A stretch of 64,000 bases of DNA from Flavobacteriales bacterium (GCA_016124845.1 WGMW01000015.1:1-64000); one strand, 5' to 3'; positions 36,456-45,983 are shown, counted from the stretch's first letter. Translations and numbers: made by a program. The notes: generated from the sequence alone by a model not told the origin.

Positions 36456-37457
36456 ATGAAAAGCAATTTCATAGACCACGTCCGAATCTGTTGTCGCAGC
36501 GGCAAAGGAGGTGCAGGTTCATCGCATCTGTTCCGTTCGCGAGGTAACCCGTTGGGCGGGCCCGATGGCGGTGATGGCGGCCGCGGTGGTCATGTCATTA
36601 TGCGCGGCAACAAGCAAATGTGGACGCTTCTTCACCTGCGTTATCGCAAACACATCATTGCAGGGGGTGGTGAGAATGGCGGCAAATCGGAAGCAACCGG
36701 TGCCAGCGGAAAAGATGAGGTCATCGAGGTTCCTTTGGGAACAGTGGCCAAGGATGCCGAAACGGGAGAAGTCCTCTTTGAAATAACCGAAGATGGCGAG
36801 GAGCAGATCCTTGTTGCGGGAGGTCGCGGTGGAAGAGGAAATGTCCACTTCAAATCATCCACCAATCAAACACCACGTTATGCGCAACCGGGCGAGCCCG
36901 GACAGGAAGAATGGAGAATTCTCGAATTGAAAATTCTGGCCGATGTCGGATTGGTAGGTTTTCCCAATGCGGGAAAGTCGACCTTGCTTTCGGTTGTTTC
37001 GGCAGCCAAACCGGAAATTGCGGATTACGCATTCACCACGTTGGTTCCTAATTTGGGTATCGTCAGCTATCGCGATCATCAGTCGTTCGTGATGGCAGAC
37101 ATTCCGGGGATCATTGAAGGTGCTCATGAGGGCAAAGGACTCGGATTGCGTTTCCTGCGCCACATTGAGCGTAACTCAATTCTGCTGTTTCTTGTACCCG
37201 CAGATGCGGATGATGTGGTAAGCGAATATCATGTGCTACTGAATGAACTGGAGCAGTACAATCCAGAGCTTTTGGACAAGGAGCGGGTACTGGCCGTTTC
37301 CAAATGCGATATGTTGGATGAGGAATTGAAAAAGGAGTTGGCTTCCACCATCAACTTGGATATCCCCGTTGTCTACATCTCATCGGTTGCTCAAACTGGA
37401 ATACAGGAACTGAAAGATGTGCTCTGGGAGAAAATGCATATTGATAAGCAATTTTAA
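36456..37457 (+). CDS. obg: GTPase Obg (CgtA)
   Basis: The 333-residue protein has the glycine-rich Obg fold (1-158; [30 protein letters not shown]) and a GTPase domain with G1 GFPNAGKST (about 167), [18 protein letters not shown], and SKCD. The C-terminal OCT domain of some Obg proteins is absent, as in many Bacteroidota. Obg binds the large ribosomal subunit and is essential in most bacteria. Confidence 0.95.
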   Translation: MKSNFIDHVRICCRSGKGGAGSSHLFRSRGNPLGGPDGGDGGRGGHVIMRGNKQMWTLLHLRYRKHIIAGGGENGGKSEATGASGKDEVIEVPLGTVAKDAETGEVLFEITEDGEEQILVAGGRGGRGNVHFKSSTNQTPRYAQPGEPGQEEWRILELKILADVGLVGFPNAGKSTLLSVVSAAKPEIADYAFTTLVPNLGIVSYRDHQSFVMADIPGIIEGAHEGKGLGLRFLRHIERNSILLFLVPADADDVVSEYHVLLNELEQYNPELLDKERVLAVSKCDMLDEELKKELASTINLDIPVVYISSVAQTGIQELKDVLWEKMHIDKQF

Positions 37458-37521
37458 CATTTTCGTTCTCAGATATTACTTACTTTCAGCGCCCTATTAA
37501 CACAACCTTAATCTTTAACAA

Positions 37522-38601
37522 ATGAAAAAAATCTACATGTCTTTATTGGCTGTTGCTGTAACAGGCGGGGCCATGGCGCAATCATTCGTTCAGCAGGAAG
37601 TGACAAAAGTTGTCGCCCGCCAGATCGAACTGCCAACCACTGACGGAAATGCTGCTGCTACGGCAACCGATACGTTGGGTTGGGATGAGTTGGGTGGCTC
37701 ACTTATCCAGTATAGCTCTGCCAGCGGTTACGTATTCGGTACCAATGCACTTACCAATCCACAGAACCCAAGCCAAGTTCAATACAATCTTGAGTACGCC
37801 AGAGGCTTCCTCGCAAACAGTGCTTATACCGTGATCGGTGCCGGATTCATTTTCGGTTCTAAAGAAGACGTCAGTGGTTCTCCGGCTGCGGCTAAAGCCA
37901 AGCTTTATAATATTGCTGCGAACAGAGCATTTGACGATGTGCAGGCAACCTCGGCAACTGCTGATGGCCCATCTGCCACTATGTTGACAAGTGCTGATGT
38001 TGCCTTCGCTGATGCAGATACGAACTTTCCATCCATGACCTGGGTGAATTTTGATTCTGAGGCTTGGGTAGGATCCGATTTTGCAATTGGTCTTGATATT
38101 TCTCCTTTGTACGGAACACCAGCGGACACACTGGTTCTTCTTGCTGACTCCGATGGTGATTCTGATGGCCTGTACACTTGGACGCGCATTGGGCTGAGTC
38201 CAACTGCTGGTCCTTCACAATCATTGTGGTTTCAAAGTACAGCCATGCTGCAAGGCGGTTTGGATGTTAACTTGGCCATCTTTGCCGTTGTAGCTGAAAG
38301 CGGAACTGGCATTGAAGAGCAAGGTTTCTTGAACGGTGTGAAAATGACCACTTATCCAAACCCGTCTTTGGCGTCAGACAACATTACTATCCAGTACGGT
38401 TTGGAAACTGCTGCAAAGCGTGTGGATGTGAACATCTATTCAACAACTGGACAGTTGGTTTACAATGCAGCTCAGGGTGCTAAGGCCAGCGGAGTTTACC
38501 GTTTGAATGTTCCTGCTGGAACATTGAGCGCTGGTTCTTACATCTACACGATTGATGCTGATGGAAAGAGAATGGCTAAGAGAATGGAGGTTCTGAAATA
38601 A
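37522..38601 (+). CDS. Secreted protein with T9SS type A sorting domain
   Basis: The 359-residue protein has a signal peptide ending in GAMAQ, a body rich in Ala, Thr, Asp and Ser with no motif I recognise, and a C-terminal domain starting at MTTYPNPS (about 273) with NIYSTTGQLVYN and KRMEVLK at the end. This is the type A sorting signal of the type IX secretion system, so the protein should be exported through the outer membrane. The body probably adopts a jelly-roll-like fold; no enzyme residues are visible. Confidence 0.88.
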   Translation: MKKIYMSLLAVAVTGGAMAQSFVQQEVTKVVARQIELPTTDGNAAATATDTLGWDELGGSLIQYSSASGYVFGTNALTNPQNPSQVQYNLEYARGFLANSAYTVIGAGFIFGSKEDVSGSPAAAKAKLYNIAANRAFDDVQATSATADGPSATMLTSADVAFADADTNFPSMTWVNFDSEAWVGSDFAIGLDISPLYGTPADTLVLLADSDGDSDGLYTWTRIGLSPTAGPSQSLWFQSTAMLQGGLDVNLAIFAVVAESGTGIEEQGFLNGVKMTTYPNPSLASDNITIQYGLETAAKRVDVNIYSTTGQLVYNAAQGAKASGVYRLNVPAGTLSAGSYIYTIDADGKRMAKRMEVLK

Positions 38602-38624
38602 GAACACTCTCTGACTGAAAATAG

Positions 38625-38648
38625 AAGGGCGGCCAATTGGCCGCCCTT
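38625..38648. terminator. Palindromic terminator between convergent genes
   Basis: A perfect 24-base palindrome centred on AATT (AAGGGCGGCC and its complement) is followed by TTCTTTT and preceded on the other strand by A-rich sequence. It can stop transcription from both the T9SS cargo gene and the mlaF gene that converges on it. Confidence 0.85.
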
Positions 38649-38678
38649 TCTTTTGGCATGAATTGAAAAGTGTGGGAA

Positions 38679-39437
38679 TCATTTCGCCAGGTCGGCCCGC
38701 ACACGCTTCATAAATTTTGAAGCATACACGAAATCCACAACTTCCTGATTATTCGTTTTCAGGATCTCTTCCTTGGAGCCTTCCCACCATTTCTCGCCCT
38801 TATAAATGAAATGGATGTTGTCACCGATCTCGATCACAGAGTTCATATCGTGGGTGATGACGATGGTTGTGATATTGTATTCGTCTGTGATCTCTTTTAT
38901 CAGCTGATCGATAACAAGACCCGTCTTGGGGTCAAGACCTGAGTTCGGTTCATCACAGAACAGGTAATTCGGATTGGTGGCAATGGCACGTGCAATGGCC
39001 ACACGCTTCTTCATACCACCGCTCAATTCGGATGGAAACAATTTGGCGGCATTCGGAAGGTTCACTCTCTCAAGACAAAAAAGAGCACGTTCACGTCTTT
39101 CAGCCATCGATTGATCGGTAAACATCGACAAAGGGAACATCACATTTGCTTCCACGGTCATCGAATCGAAAAGCGCACCACCTTGGAAAAGCATCCCAAT
39201 ATCTTTTCTAATGGACTTCTTTTCCTTAAAACTCATGGAGGCGAAATCCCGTCCATCATATTCGATGGTTCCAGAATCTACATCAAACAGCCCGACCATG
39301 CATTTGGTAAGCACGGTCTTTCCAGAGCCACTTTGTCCGATAATGATGTTGACCTGTCCTTTGATGAACTGAGCATCAATTCCTTTCAGCACATGGTGAT
39401 CACCAAAACTCTTATTCAGCCCCTTTACTTCTATCAT
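38679..39437 (-). CDS. mlaF: ABC transporter ATPase, MlaF type
   Basis: The 252-residue ATPase has Walker A GQSGSGKTVLTK, the Q-loop FQGGALFDSMTV, signature ELSGGMKKRVAIARAI and Walker B YLFCDEPNSGLDP. GALFDSMTV is characteristic of MlaF, the ATPase of retrograde phospholipid transport. I start at 39437, where ATGA overlaps the mlaE stop; the longer frame from 39638 reads through mlaE. The substrate-binding MlaD is not adjacent. Confidence 0.93.
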   Translation of the reverse strand: MIEVKGLNKSFGDHHVLKGIDAQFIKGQVNIIIGQSGSGKTVLTKCMVGLFDVDSGTIEYDGRDFASMSFKEKKSIRKDIGMLFQGGALFDSMTVEANVMFPLSMFTDQSMAERRERALFCLERVNLPNAAKLFPSELSGGMKKRVAIARAIATNPNYLFCDEPNSGLDPKTGLVIDQLIKEITDEYNITTIVITHDMNSVIEIGDNIHFIYKGEKWWEGSKEEILKTNNQEVVDFVYASKFMKRVRADLAK

Positions 39438-40174
39438 TGAAGGATCATTTGGGTGAGAATAAGGTTGAATGTAAGTACGATAACGATGCTGTAAACCACC
39501 GATACCGTACTTGCGCGGCCAACCTCCAAGGCACCTCCTGATGCATGATAGCCGAAGTAAGCAGGAACTGTGGTGATAATAACTGCAAATACCACTGTTT
39601 TGATAAGTGCATAGGTCACGTAAAACGGTTGAAACCAATATTGGATTCCGTAGATGAAAGTGCTTCCCGCAACCTCTCCTGTAAGAATGCCAGCGGCATA
39701 ACCTCCGATCATCCCTAAGATCATACTAATGACCACAATGAAAGGATTGCAGATGATGGCGGCCACCATTTTTGGTCCTACCAGATAGCCCGTTGAGTTC
39801 ACGCCCATGATGTCCAATGCATCAATTTGGTCGGTTACGCGCATGGTCCCGATCTCTCCAGCAATGCTCGAACCCACTTTACCAGCAAGGATAATACTGA
39901 TGATGGTAGGAGAGAATTCCAGAATAAGTGAATCCCGCACACCGAGACCGACCGTGTACATGGGAATGAGCGGACTGTCGATATTATAGGCCAACTGAAT
40001 GGTGAGAACCGCACCCATGAAAGTGCTGACGATAGCTACCAATCCCAACGAAGCATATCCAACATTTTGAACTTCTTCAAAGACCCGTTGCCGATAGATG
40101 CTCCATTTTTCGGGTCTCCTGAATACGCGACCCATCCAAAGTACGTACTGCCCGATGTGATAGAATAAGCCCAT
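39434..40174 (-). CDS. mlaE: ABC transporter permease, MlaE type
   Basis: A 246-residue integral membrane protein with about five helices. The conserved MlaE core GAVLTIQLAY, VGLGVRDSLILEFSPTIISIILAGKVGSSIAGEIGTMRVTDQIDALDIMGV (residues 77-125) and PKMVAAIICNPF is clear. MlaE binds lipid at the interface with MlaD and MlaF. It is the first gene of the pair; its promoter lies in 40175-40262 opposite to a small lipoprotein gene. Confidence 0.94.
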   Translation of the reverse strand: MGLFYHIGQYVLWMGRVFRRPEKWSIYRQRVFEEVQNVGYASLGLVAIVSTFMGAVLTIQLAYNIDSPLIPMYTVGLGVRDSLILEFSPTIISIILAGKVGSSIAGEIGTMRVTDQIDALDIMGVNSTGYLVGPKMVAAIICNPFIVVISMILGMIGGYAAGILTGEVAGSTFIYGIQYWFQPFYVTYALIKTVVFAVIITTVPAYFGYHASGGALEVGRASTVSVVYSIVIVLTFNLILTQMILQ

Positions 40175-40247
40175 GTGTCGCGCCTAAAATTAGATAATCT
40201 GCCTACACACGGAAATAAGTTTCCAGTTTTGATGTTAACACAAGATG

Positions 40248-40255
40248 TACCTTTG
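40248..40255 (+). promoter_or_regulatory. -7 box upstream of the small lipoprotein gene
   Basis: TACCTTTG matches TAnnTTTG and ends seven bases before the ATG at 40263. It may serve the whole lipoprotein-feoA-feoB run, though feoA has a separate TACTTTCG-like box at 40459-40466. Confidence 0.6.
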
Positions 40256-40262
40256 CCGAACG

Positions 40263-40421
40263 ATGAAACGTCACCACATCTTCATTTTCCTGCTGTTAAC
40301 GGCTCTCGCTTTTGGCGGCTGCGCCCGAAAGAGGCAGGGTAAGAACTGCGATTGCCCGCATTTCGGTCAAATGCAACTCGATTCTACGGCTCACTCGCCC
40401 AATACCCTGATTAGGGTATAA
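40263..40421 (+). CDS. Small lipoprotein upstream of feoAB
   Basis: The 52-residue frame starts MKRHHIFIFLLLTALAFGGC, a lipoprotein signal with cysteine at 20, and continues with a basic patch (ARKRQGK), then CDCPHFGQ and a polar tail. The CDCPHF segment has two cysteines and a histidine that could bind a metal. It lies 70 bases upstream of feoA on the same strand and has its own -7 box. I do not recognise a family. The well-formed lipobox makes a real gene likely. Confidence 0.65.
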   Translation: MKRHHIFIFLLLTALAFGGCARKRQGKNCDCPHFGQMQLDSTAHSPNTLIRV

Positions 40422-40491
40422 GTGATTTCTGGTACTTCATTCGGTTGATTTTGTAGCTACTTTCGTCCTGCGAAGAATCATTCTAAATAAC

Positions 40492-40719
40492 GTGACGGCT
40501 AAAGATCTTACACTCGGACAACAGGCAATCGTTTCCTCCTTTTCGGATGAGACGTTGGCTGGGTACTTGGCCGAGCGTGGTGTGGTAGCAGGCGAACGGT
40601 TGTCCATTGAGCGCATTGCTCCATTTGGCGATCCGATCGCGATCAGAGTTTCTGACCACGTACTTTGCCTGAGAAGGAAAGAGGCTTCGTTTATTCAAGT
40701 TCAGCCAGAATCATTCTGA
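40492..40719 (+). CDS. feoA: Ferrous iron transport protein A (FeoA)
   Basis: A 75-residue SH3-like protein: LTLGQQAIVSSF, LAERGVVAGERLSIERIAPFGDPIAIRV and LCLRRKEASFI are the FeoA blocks. It begins with GTG at 40492; no ATG is available close by. FeoA is a cytosolic partner of FeoB. The feoB gene begins 20 bases after the stop. Confidence 0.9.
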   Translation: MTAKDLTLGQQAIVSSFSDETLAGYLAERGVVAGERLSIERIAPFGDPIAIRVSDHVLCLRRKEASFIQVQPESF

Positions 40720-40739
40720 GCTAAACCTCCATTTTACGG

Positions 40740-42629
40740 ATGATAGAAGGGAAAGAGACGTTGAAGGTCGCTTTGGTCGGCAATCCAAACAGCGGCAAAA
40801 CGTCCCTCTTCAACAAACTCACAGGTCTTCATCAGAAGGTCGGGAACTTTCCAGGCATAACGGTTGAGAAAAAGTCGGGTTCGTTCAAACAGAACGGAAC
40901 ATTGGTGGAGGTTGTCGACCTGCCTGGAACGTACAGTTTGCAACCGCGTTCTGTGGATGAGAAAGTTGCTGCCGAAGCACTTTTGGACGCTGCAAATCCA
41001 GACCATCCTGAACTTGTATTGATCGTTGTCGATGCTTCGCATTTGAAAACCAGCATGTATCTGGCGCTTCAGGTGCTTGAGCAGAAAATCCCAGCAATTC
41101 TGGTTCTAAATATGGCCGATCAACTGCCTCGCGTAGCGGCCGAGCTCGATCTGGAAGTGCTTTCCACCGAACTTGGAGTGCCTGTGCTGAAAACAGTCGC
41201 GCGGGAAGGGATCGGCATCCATGAACTGAAAGCTGCGGTCCTGCAACATCCGCTCAACACACCTGTTGTCGGTTGGAATGGCGAGAAGGAAGAACGTCAT
41301 TTTATCATCAAGCGAATCTTGGGAAGAGCTAAAGCAGACAGTCCTGTTGCAGCGCACGAGATCACCAAAAAACTGGATGATGTACTGACACATCCTATCT
41401 GGGGATTGATTATCTTCCTTTCCATGTTGGGACTGATGTTCCAAGGAATCTATTCCTGGGCATCCTATCCCATGGAATGGATCGAGAACCTGTTTGCCGT
41501 GGGTGGGAATTTCCTTTCCGAGGTTCTGCCCAAAAATTTTCTCTCAAGATTATTGGTTGAAGGAATTTGGGCTGGATTGGGCGGTGTGATCATCTTCATA
41601 CCGCAGATCGCCATCCTTTTCCTGTTTGTGATCCTGTTGGAAGAAACGGGCTACATGGCCCGTGTGAGTTTTATTGCAGATGGTTGGCTTCGGAAATTCG
41701 GGTTGCAGGGAAGGTCCATTGTGCCGCTGATCGGTGGCGTGGCCTGCGCGGTCCCAGCGATTCTGGCGGCACGCACTATCTCAAACAGGAAGGAAAGGCT
41801 CATCACCATTATGGTCACGCCATTTATGAGCTGTTCGGCACGTTTACCCGTTTATGCATTGCTTATTGCGTTGGTCATTCCAATAGGTTTTCAGGGTTTG
41901 GCGCTGCTGTTCATGTACCTTCTTGGTGTTGCCATGGCGCTGGTTGCGGCTTTGGTTCTGAAACGCACTATTCCGAATACAGAAGACAGCCATTTCATCT
42001 TGGAACTCCCCGATTATCGGCTTCCCAAATTGAGCAATGTGCTGATGGAGATCACAAGGAAAGTGACGCAGTTCGTCAAAAGTGCGGGAAGCATCATTGT
42101 GTTGGTTTCGGTGCTGCTGTGGTTGGGGGCTTCCTTTGGTCCGAGTGACCGCTTCGAAACCATCGAAAAGAAATACGCGGGCGTTGAACACGCTGAACAG
42201 CAGAAGAATGCCGAACTCTTGGAGAATTCCTACATCGGAATTTTGGGAAAGACCATTCATCCCGTTATTGCTCCATTGGGTTACGACTGGAAGATCGGGA
42301 TTGCGCTGATCACATCTTTCGCTGCGCGCGAAGTATTTGTAGGAACGATGGCCACGATCTACAGCGTGGGTTCGGCAGACGAAATGACCTCTATCCGAGA
42401 GAAAATGGCCGCGCAGAAAGACCCGAAAACGGGCGAGCCGCTCTACGGTCTTCCCTTCGGGCTTTCACTCCTTGTATTTTATGCTTTCGCGATGCAGTGC
42501 ATGAGCACGTTGGCCGTGGTGAAGACGGAAACAGGCACGTGGAAATGGCCGCTGATCCAGTTGGTGATGATGACGGGCGTTGCCTACGTTTCGAGCCTTG
42601 CGGTTTACAGCTTGGCGAGTTTACTTTAG
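40740..42629 (+). CDS. feoB: Ferrous iron transporter FeoB
   Basis: The 629-residue protein has a GTPase domain (G1 VGNPNSGKTSLFNKLTG, G2/G3 PGITVEKK and VDLPGTYSL, G4 LNMAD) followed by a GDI-like spacer and a membrane domain with about nine helices, including GGVACAVPAILAARTI and PFMSCSARLPVYALL, both gate motifs, and AAREVFVGTMATIYSV. It imports ferrous iron, the form available at low oxygen. It is slightly short but complete. Confidence 0.94.
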   Translation: MIEGKETLKVALVGNPNSGKTSLFNKLTGLHQKVGNFPGITVEKKSGSFKQNGTLVEVVDLPGTYSLQPRSVDEKVAAEALLDAANPDHPELVLIVVDASHLKTSMYLALQVLEQKIPAILVLNMADQLPRVAAELDLEVLSTELGVPVLKTVAREGIGIHELKAAVLQHPLNTPVVGWNGEKEERHFIIKRILGRAKADSPVAAHEITKKLDDVLTHPIWGLIIFLSMLGLMFQGIYSWASYPMEWIENLFAVGGNFLSEVLPKNFLSRLLVEGIWAGLGGVIIFIPQIAILFLFVILLEETGYMARVSFIADGWLRKFGLQGRSIVPLIGGVACAVPAILAARTISNRKERLITIMVTPFMSCSARLPVYALLIALVIPIGFQGLALLFMYLLGVAMALVAALVLKRTIPNTEDSHFILELPDYRLPKLSNVLMEITRKVTQFVKSAGSIIVLVSVLLWLGASFGPSDRFETIEKKYAGVEHAEQQKNAELLENSYIGILGKTIHPVIAPLGYDWKIGIALITSFAAREVFVGTMATIYSVGSADEMTSIREKMAAQKDPKTGEPLYGLPFGLSLLVFYAFAMQCMSTLAVVKTETGTWKWPLIQLVMMTGVAYVSSLAVYSLASLL

Positions 42630-42632
42630 CGC

Positions 42633-43241
42633 ATGGATCGCGAAGAGCGCATCAGAAAGGCCATCAGTCCGTTCGTTCCCGAAGGGACGGAAATTCCGTT
42701 GGCTGCGCGGATCGTAAAATACCGTTGCCAACTCACCATTACTCGCGACCGCAAGACCAAAGCGGGCGATTATCGCCATCCGTGGGGAAACAGCGGCCAT
42801 CGCATTTCGGTGAATGGAAGCCTGAATCAGTACGCATTTCTCATCACGTTGGTGCATGAAATGGCGCATCTCATCAATTGGGAACGTCATGGTAGAAAAG
42901 TGTTGCCGCACGGAAAGGAATGGAAAGAGGCATTCAAAGAGGAAATGGCACCTTTTCTTGTGGAAGGTGTGTTTCCGAAAGATGTCCTCACGCAGCTTCG
43001 CAAGCACATGCGCAATCCGAAATCAGCCACCGTGCGCGACCTCGATCTGATGCGTGTGCTGCGCAGCTATGATGAACGCACAGATTCGGTGCTTTTGGAG
43101 GACATTCCCGAAGGAACGGAATTCAAACTCGGTAACCGCAGCTTCGTGAAGGGAGAACGCATGCGAAAACGGTTCCGCTGCGAGCAGGTCGGAACAGGCA
43201 AAACGTATCTTGTAAGTGCCATTGCGGAGGTGGAGGTTTGA
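42633..43241 (+). CDS. SprT-like zinc metallopeptidase-domain protein
   Basis: The 202-residue protein has the zinc motif HEMAH with H75, E76 and H79 (LVHEMAHLINWERHG), preceded by KAGDYRHPWGNSGHRISVNGSL. This is the SprT/Spartan-type fold. The C-terminus has no zinc ribbon. SprT proteins in eukaryotes cut DNA-protein crosslinks; bacterial roles are poorly known. It starts four bases after feoB, which probably reflects compact packing and not shared function. Confidence 0.85.
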   Translation: MDREERIRKAISPFVPEGTEIPLAARIVKYRCQLTITRDRKTKAGDYRHPWGNSGHRISVNGSLNQYAFLITLVHEMAHLINWERHGRKVLPHGKEWKEAFKEEMAPFLVEGVFPKDVLTQLRKHMRNPKSATVRDLDLMRVLRSYDERTDSVLLEDIPEGTEFKLGNRSFVKGERMRKRFRCEQVGTGKTYLVSAIAEVEV

Positions 43242-43296
43242 GCCAACTCCCGATCCCTGATTAATCGTTATCTTCGCGTCCCTTTTCAGACGAAGT

Positions 43297-44580
43297 ATGT
43301 CAGAATCACTTACACAGACGGCAACTACAGTATCGGATCTTGCGGAGAACTTGGTCGGTTCAGAGATCATCAAGATCGCAAGCGAGATCAATGCGCGTAT
43401 TGCCAACGGAGAGCAGATCACCAATTTGACCATCGGTGATTTCGACCCGAAAATATATTCATTGCCCAAGGCACTTTTGAATGAGATTATTCAGGCCTAC
43501 GAGGACGGCCAGACCAATTACCCACAGGCAAACGGAATGGAAGTGCTGCGAAAGGCGGTGAGTGAGTTCATCGAGTCGCGTCAGGGGTTGAAATACGATA
43601 AGGAAGATGTTCTCATCTCTGGTGGTGCGCGTCCATTGATCTATGCGATCTATCGCGCCATCGTGAATCGTGGTGAGAAGGTGATCTTCCCAGTTCCGAG
43701 TTGGAACAATAACCACTACACATATCTGAATTTCGCGGAGCCTGTTGTCGTCAACTCAACGGCAGAGAATAAGTTTTTGCCAACGGCCGATGATATTCGT
43801 CCGCATGTGTCGGGGGCTTCGCTGATCGCGCTGTGTTCGCCATTGAACCCTACAGGAACGTCTTTCACAAAGGCTGGACTTACCGAGATATGTGACCTGA
43901 TCATCGAGGAGAATCGTAAGCGGGTAGGGCAGAAGCCACTTTACCTGTTGTACGATCAGATCTACTCTGCGCTCACGCTTGGAAATACAAAGCACTACGA
44001 CCCCGTTTCGCTTCGGCCAGAAATGCGTGAGTACACCATCTATGTTGATGGAATTTCCAAGACGTTTGCCGCAACAGGTGTGCGTGTAGGGTGGTCTTTC
44101 GGCCCAACAAAAGTGATCGCTAAAATGCGCGCGCTTCTGAGCCACGTGGGAGCTTGGTCGCCAAAACCAGAGCAGATCGCAACGGCCGCATTCCTTGGCC
44201 AGACAGGAGCTGTGGAAGCAACCATCCAGAAGCATAAAGACATGATCTCGGAGCGTGTGAACAAGCTTTACAATGGCTTTTCCGCGTTGCGCGAGGTCGG
44301 ATATCCAGTAGATGCCATTCAAGCGGAAGGTGCCATGTACCTGACGGTGAAGATCGATCTTATCGGCAAGACCGCTCCAGATGGAACGTTATTCACAGAT
44401 GCGCAGGACGTGACGATGTTCCTCATCAGTCAGGCAAAAGTGGGCATCGTACCATTCTACTGTTTCGGTGATTCGCGCCAAAGTCCTTGGTTCAGAATCT
44501 CCGTTGGAACATTGAAAACAGAATCCATTTCGGTTGTGATAGACAACCTTCGCGAAGCTTTAGCTCCGTTCAGAAAATGA
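43297..44580 (+). CDS. Pyridoxal-phosphate aminotransferase, class I/II
   Basis: A 427-residue fold-type I enzyme: LTIGDFDPK, NYPQANGMEVLRKAVSEFI, SPLNPTGTSF, YLLYDQIYS and the PLP lysine in YVDGISKTFAATGVRVGWSF. The C-terminal arginine is in SPWFRISVG. It is in the aspartate-aminotransferase group; the natural substrate cannot be read from the sequence. The stop overlaps the next gene (ATGA), so it is co-translated with the mannose-1-phosphate guanylyltransferase. Confidence 0.9.
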   Translation: MSESLTQTATTVSDLAENLVGSEIIKIASEINARIANGEQITNLTIGDFDPKIYSLPKALLNEIIQAYEDGQTNYPQANGMEVLRKAVSEFIESRQGLKYDKEDVLISGGARPLIYAIYRAIVNRGEKVIFPVPSWNNNHYTYLNFAEPVVVNSTAENKFLPTADDIRPHVSGASLIALCSPLNPTGTSFTKAGLTEICDLIIEENRKRVGQKPLYLLYDQIYSALTLGNTKHYDPVSLRPEMREYTIYVDGISKTFAATGVRVGWSFGPTKVIAKMRALLSHVGAWSPKPEQIATAAFLGQTGAVEATIQKHKDMISERVNKLYNGFSALREVGYPVDAIQAEGAMYLTVKIDLIGKTAPDGTLFTDAQDVTMFLISQAKVGIVPFYCFGDSRQSPWFRISVGTLKTESISVVIDNLREALAPFRK

Positions 44581-45668
44581 GCAATAAAAACCCCAACCAC
44601 TACGTGGTGATCATGGCAGGCGGAATCGGCTCCCGATTCTGGCCAATGAGCCGAACACCGCACCCCAAACAATTTCTCGACATTCTTGGAACAGGCAAAT
44701 CGCTGCTGCAACAGACGTACGAGCGGTCGAAAAAGGTTGTTCCTGCCAAGAATATTTACATCGTAACCAACGCCCAATATCGCGGTTTGGTGAAAGAGCA
44801 ATTGAAAGGCATTCGCCCATCGCAGATTCTTCTGGAACCATCAAGAAGAAACACGGCACCATGCATTGCTTATGCGGCTTTCCGCATCAAGGCCATCAAT
44901 CCAGATGCGTGCATGGTGGTTGCCCCTTCCGATCATCTGATTCTGAAGGATAAGGAATATGCAGACCTCATCAATAAAGCGCTGACCGAGGCGTGTTCGA
45001 GCGATTCGCTGCTGACATTGGGAATAACACCAACGCGCCCCGACACAGGTTACGGTTATATTCAGTTTGAGGAGAAGGAAGGTGATGACGGCATTCATAA
45101 AGTGAAGAGTTTTACCGAAAAGCCAGACCTTGAAATGGCCAAGCAACTGGTGAAAAGCGGAGAGTTCCTGTGGAATGCGGGTATTTTCATCTGGTCGGTG
45201 AAAAGCATCTTGAAAGCGTTGGAAGCACATGTTCCCGAAGAATTTCAGTTGTTTCAAGATGGTGAAGGTTTGTACAACACGCGTGAGGAGAAGAAATTCA
45301 TCGAAACGGCATACATGCAATGCAAGAGTATTTCCATCGACTATGCCGTGATGGAAAAGGCCAAGAATGTTTACACCATTGCAGCGGATATCGGTTGGAG
45401 TGACCTTGGTACGTGGGGCTCGTTGTATTCCTACTCAGACAAGGACGAAGATGGTCATGTGATCCAAGGACGTAACGTTCTTACATACGATTCGAAGAAT
45501 TGCATTGTCAATGTTCCGAAGAACAAATTGGTGGTGCTTCAGGGAATGAAAGACATGATCGTGGTGGAGAATGATGACATTCTTCTTGTGTGCCGTCAGC
45601 AGGACGAGCAGCAGATCAAGCGTATCGTCAACGATGTAAAAGCCACCAAGGGCGAGAAGTTCGTGTAG
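44577..45668 (+). CDS. manC: Mannose-1-phosphate guanylyltransferase
   Basis: The 363-residue enzyme begins NHYVVIMAGGIGSRFWPMSR and contains PKQFLDILG, VAPSDHLI, FTEKPDLEMAK, NAGIFIW and SDLGTWGSLY. These are the blocks of GDP-mannose pyrophosphorylase. There is no C-terminal isomerase domain. It makes GDP-mannose, which is also the precursor of GDP-fucose used by the fucosyltransferase at 23684. Start chosen at the ATGA overlap. The stop abuts the stop of the next, convergent gene. Confidence 0.92.
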   Translation: MSNKNPNHYVVIMAGGIGSRFWPMSRTPHPKQFLDILGTGKSLLQQTYERSKKVVPAKNIYIVTNAQYRGLVKEQLKGIRPSQILLEPSRRNTAPCIAYAAFRIKAINPDACMVVAPSDHLILKDKEYADLINKALTEACSSDSLLTLGITPTRPDTGYGYIQFEEKEGDDGIHKVKSFTEKPDLEMAKQLVKSGEFLWNAGIFIWSVKSILKALEAHVPEEFQLFQDGEGLYNTREEKKFIETAYMQCKSISIDYAVMEKAKNVYTIAADIGWSDLGTWGSLYSYSDKDEDGHVIQGRNVLTYDSKNCIVNVPKNKLVVLQGMKDMIVVENDDILLVCRQQDEQQIKRIVNDVKATKGEKFV

Positions 45669-45935
45669 CTATTCTGGCCAATATTTGCCATGCGAAAGAA
45701 TCATGGCGAACGAATAGAAAATAGCCAGAAATGCGATGATCTTGAGGATGGCGCCAAGCAAAGGAATGATCCAATCATATCGCTTTTTGGGCCGACCGGT
45801 TCTGTCAGTTTTCTCGGACGGATCGGGTTTCTTGGGTTTTCTGCCAGGTTGATACTTTTTCAGTTGTTCAAAGAGTTTGACTCTTCGCTGGCGGTCAAAG
45901 TGCCACTTTGGTAACCCATCTCCCATGTAACCCAT
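45669..45935 (-). CDS. Small basic membrane protein, family not recognised
   Basis: An 88-residue protein from the ATG at 45935 (MGYMGDGLPKWHFDRQRRVK). The first 50 residues are very basic and proline-rich (QPGRKPKKPDPSEKTDRTGR), then one helix (WIIPLLGAILKIIAFLAIFYS, continuing FAMIL) and a short tail. A longer frame from 45968 would read through a terminator hairpin. Short leaders are common here, so a leaderless start fits. I do not recognise a family. Confidence 0.65.
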   Translation of the reverse strand: MGYMGDGLPKWHFDRQRRVKLFEQLKKYQPGRKPKKPDPSEKTDRTGRPKKRYDWIIPLLGAILKIIAFLAIFYSFAMILSHGKYWPE

Positions 45936-45949
45936 GTTGGAAGGTACAA

Positions 45950-45983
45950 AAAAGCCGCGTTCCAACATTGAAACGCGGCTTTT
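45950..45983 (-). terminator. Terminator of fumC
   Basis: Stem AAAAGCCGCGTT/AACGCGGCTTTT (12 bp) with a ten-base loop lies 20 bases beyond the fumC stop and is followed, reading leftward, by TTTTTTG. Confidence 0.85.

Noticed and set aside
39438-39638. N-terminal extension of MlaF
   Set aside because: It lies inside mlaE in another frame; the ATGA overlap at 39437 gives the normal family start.
45936-45968. Longer start for the small basic membrane protein
   Set aside because: It would translate through the fumC terminator hairpin.
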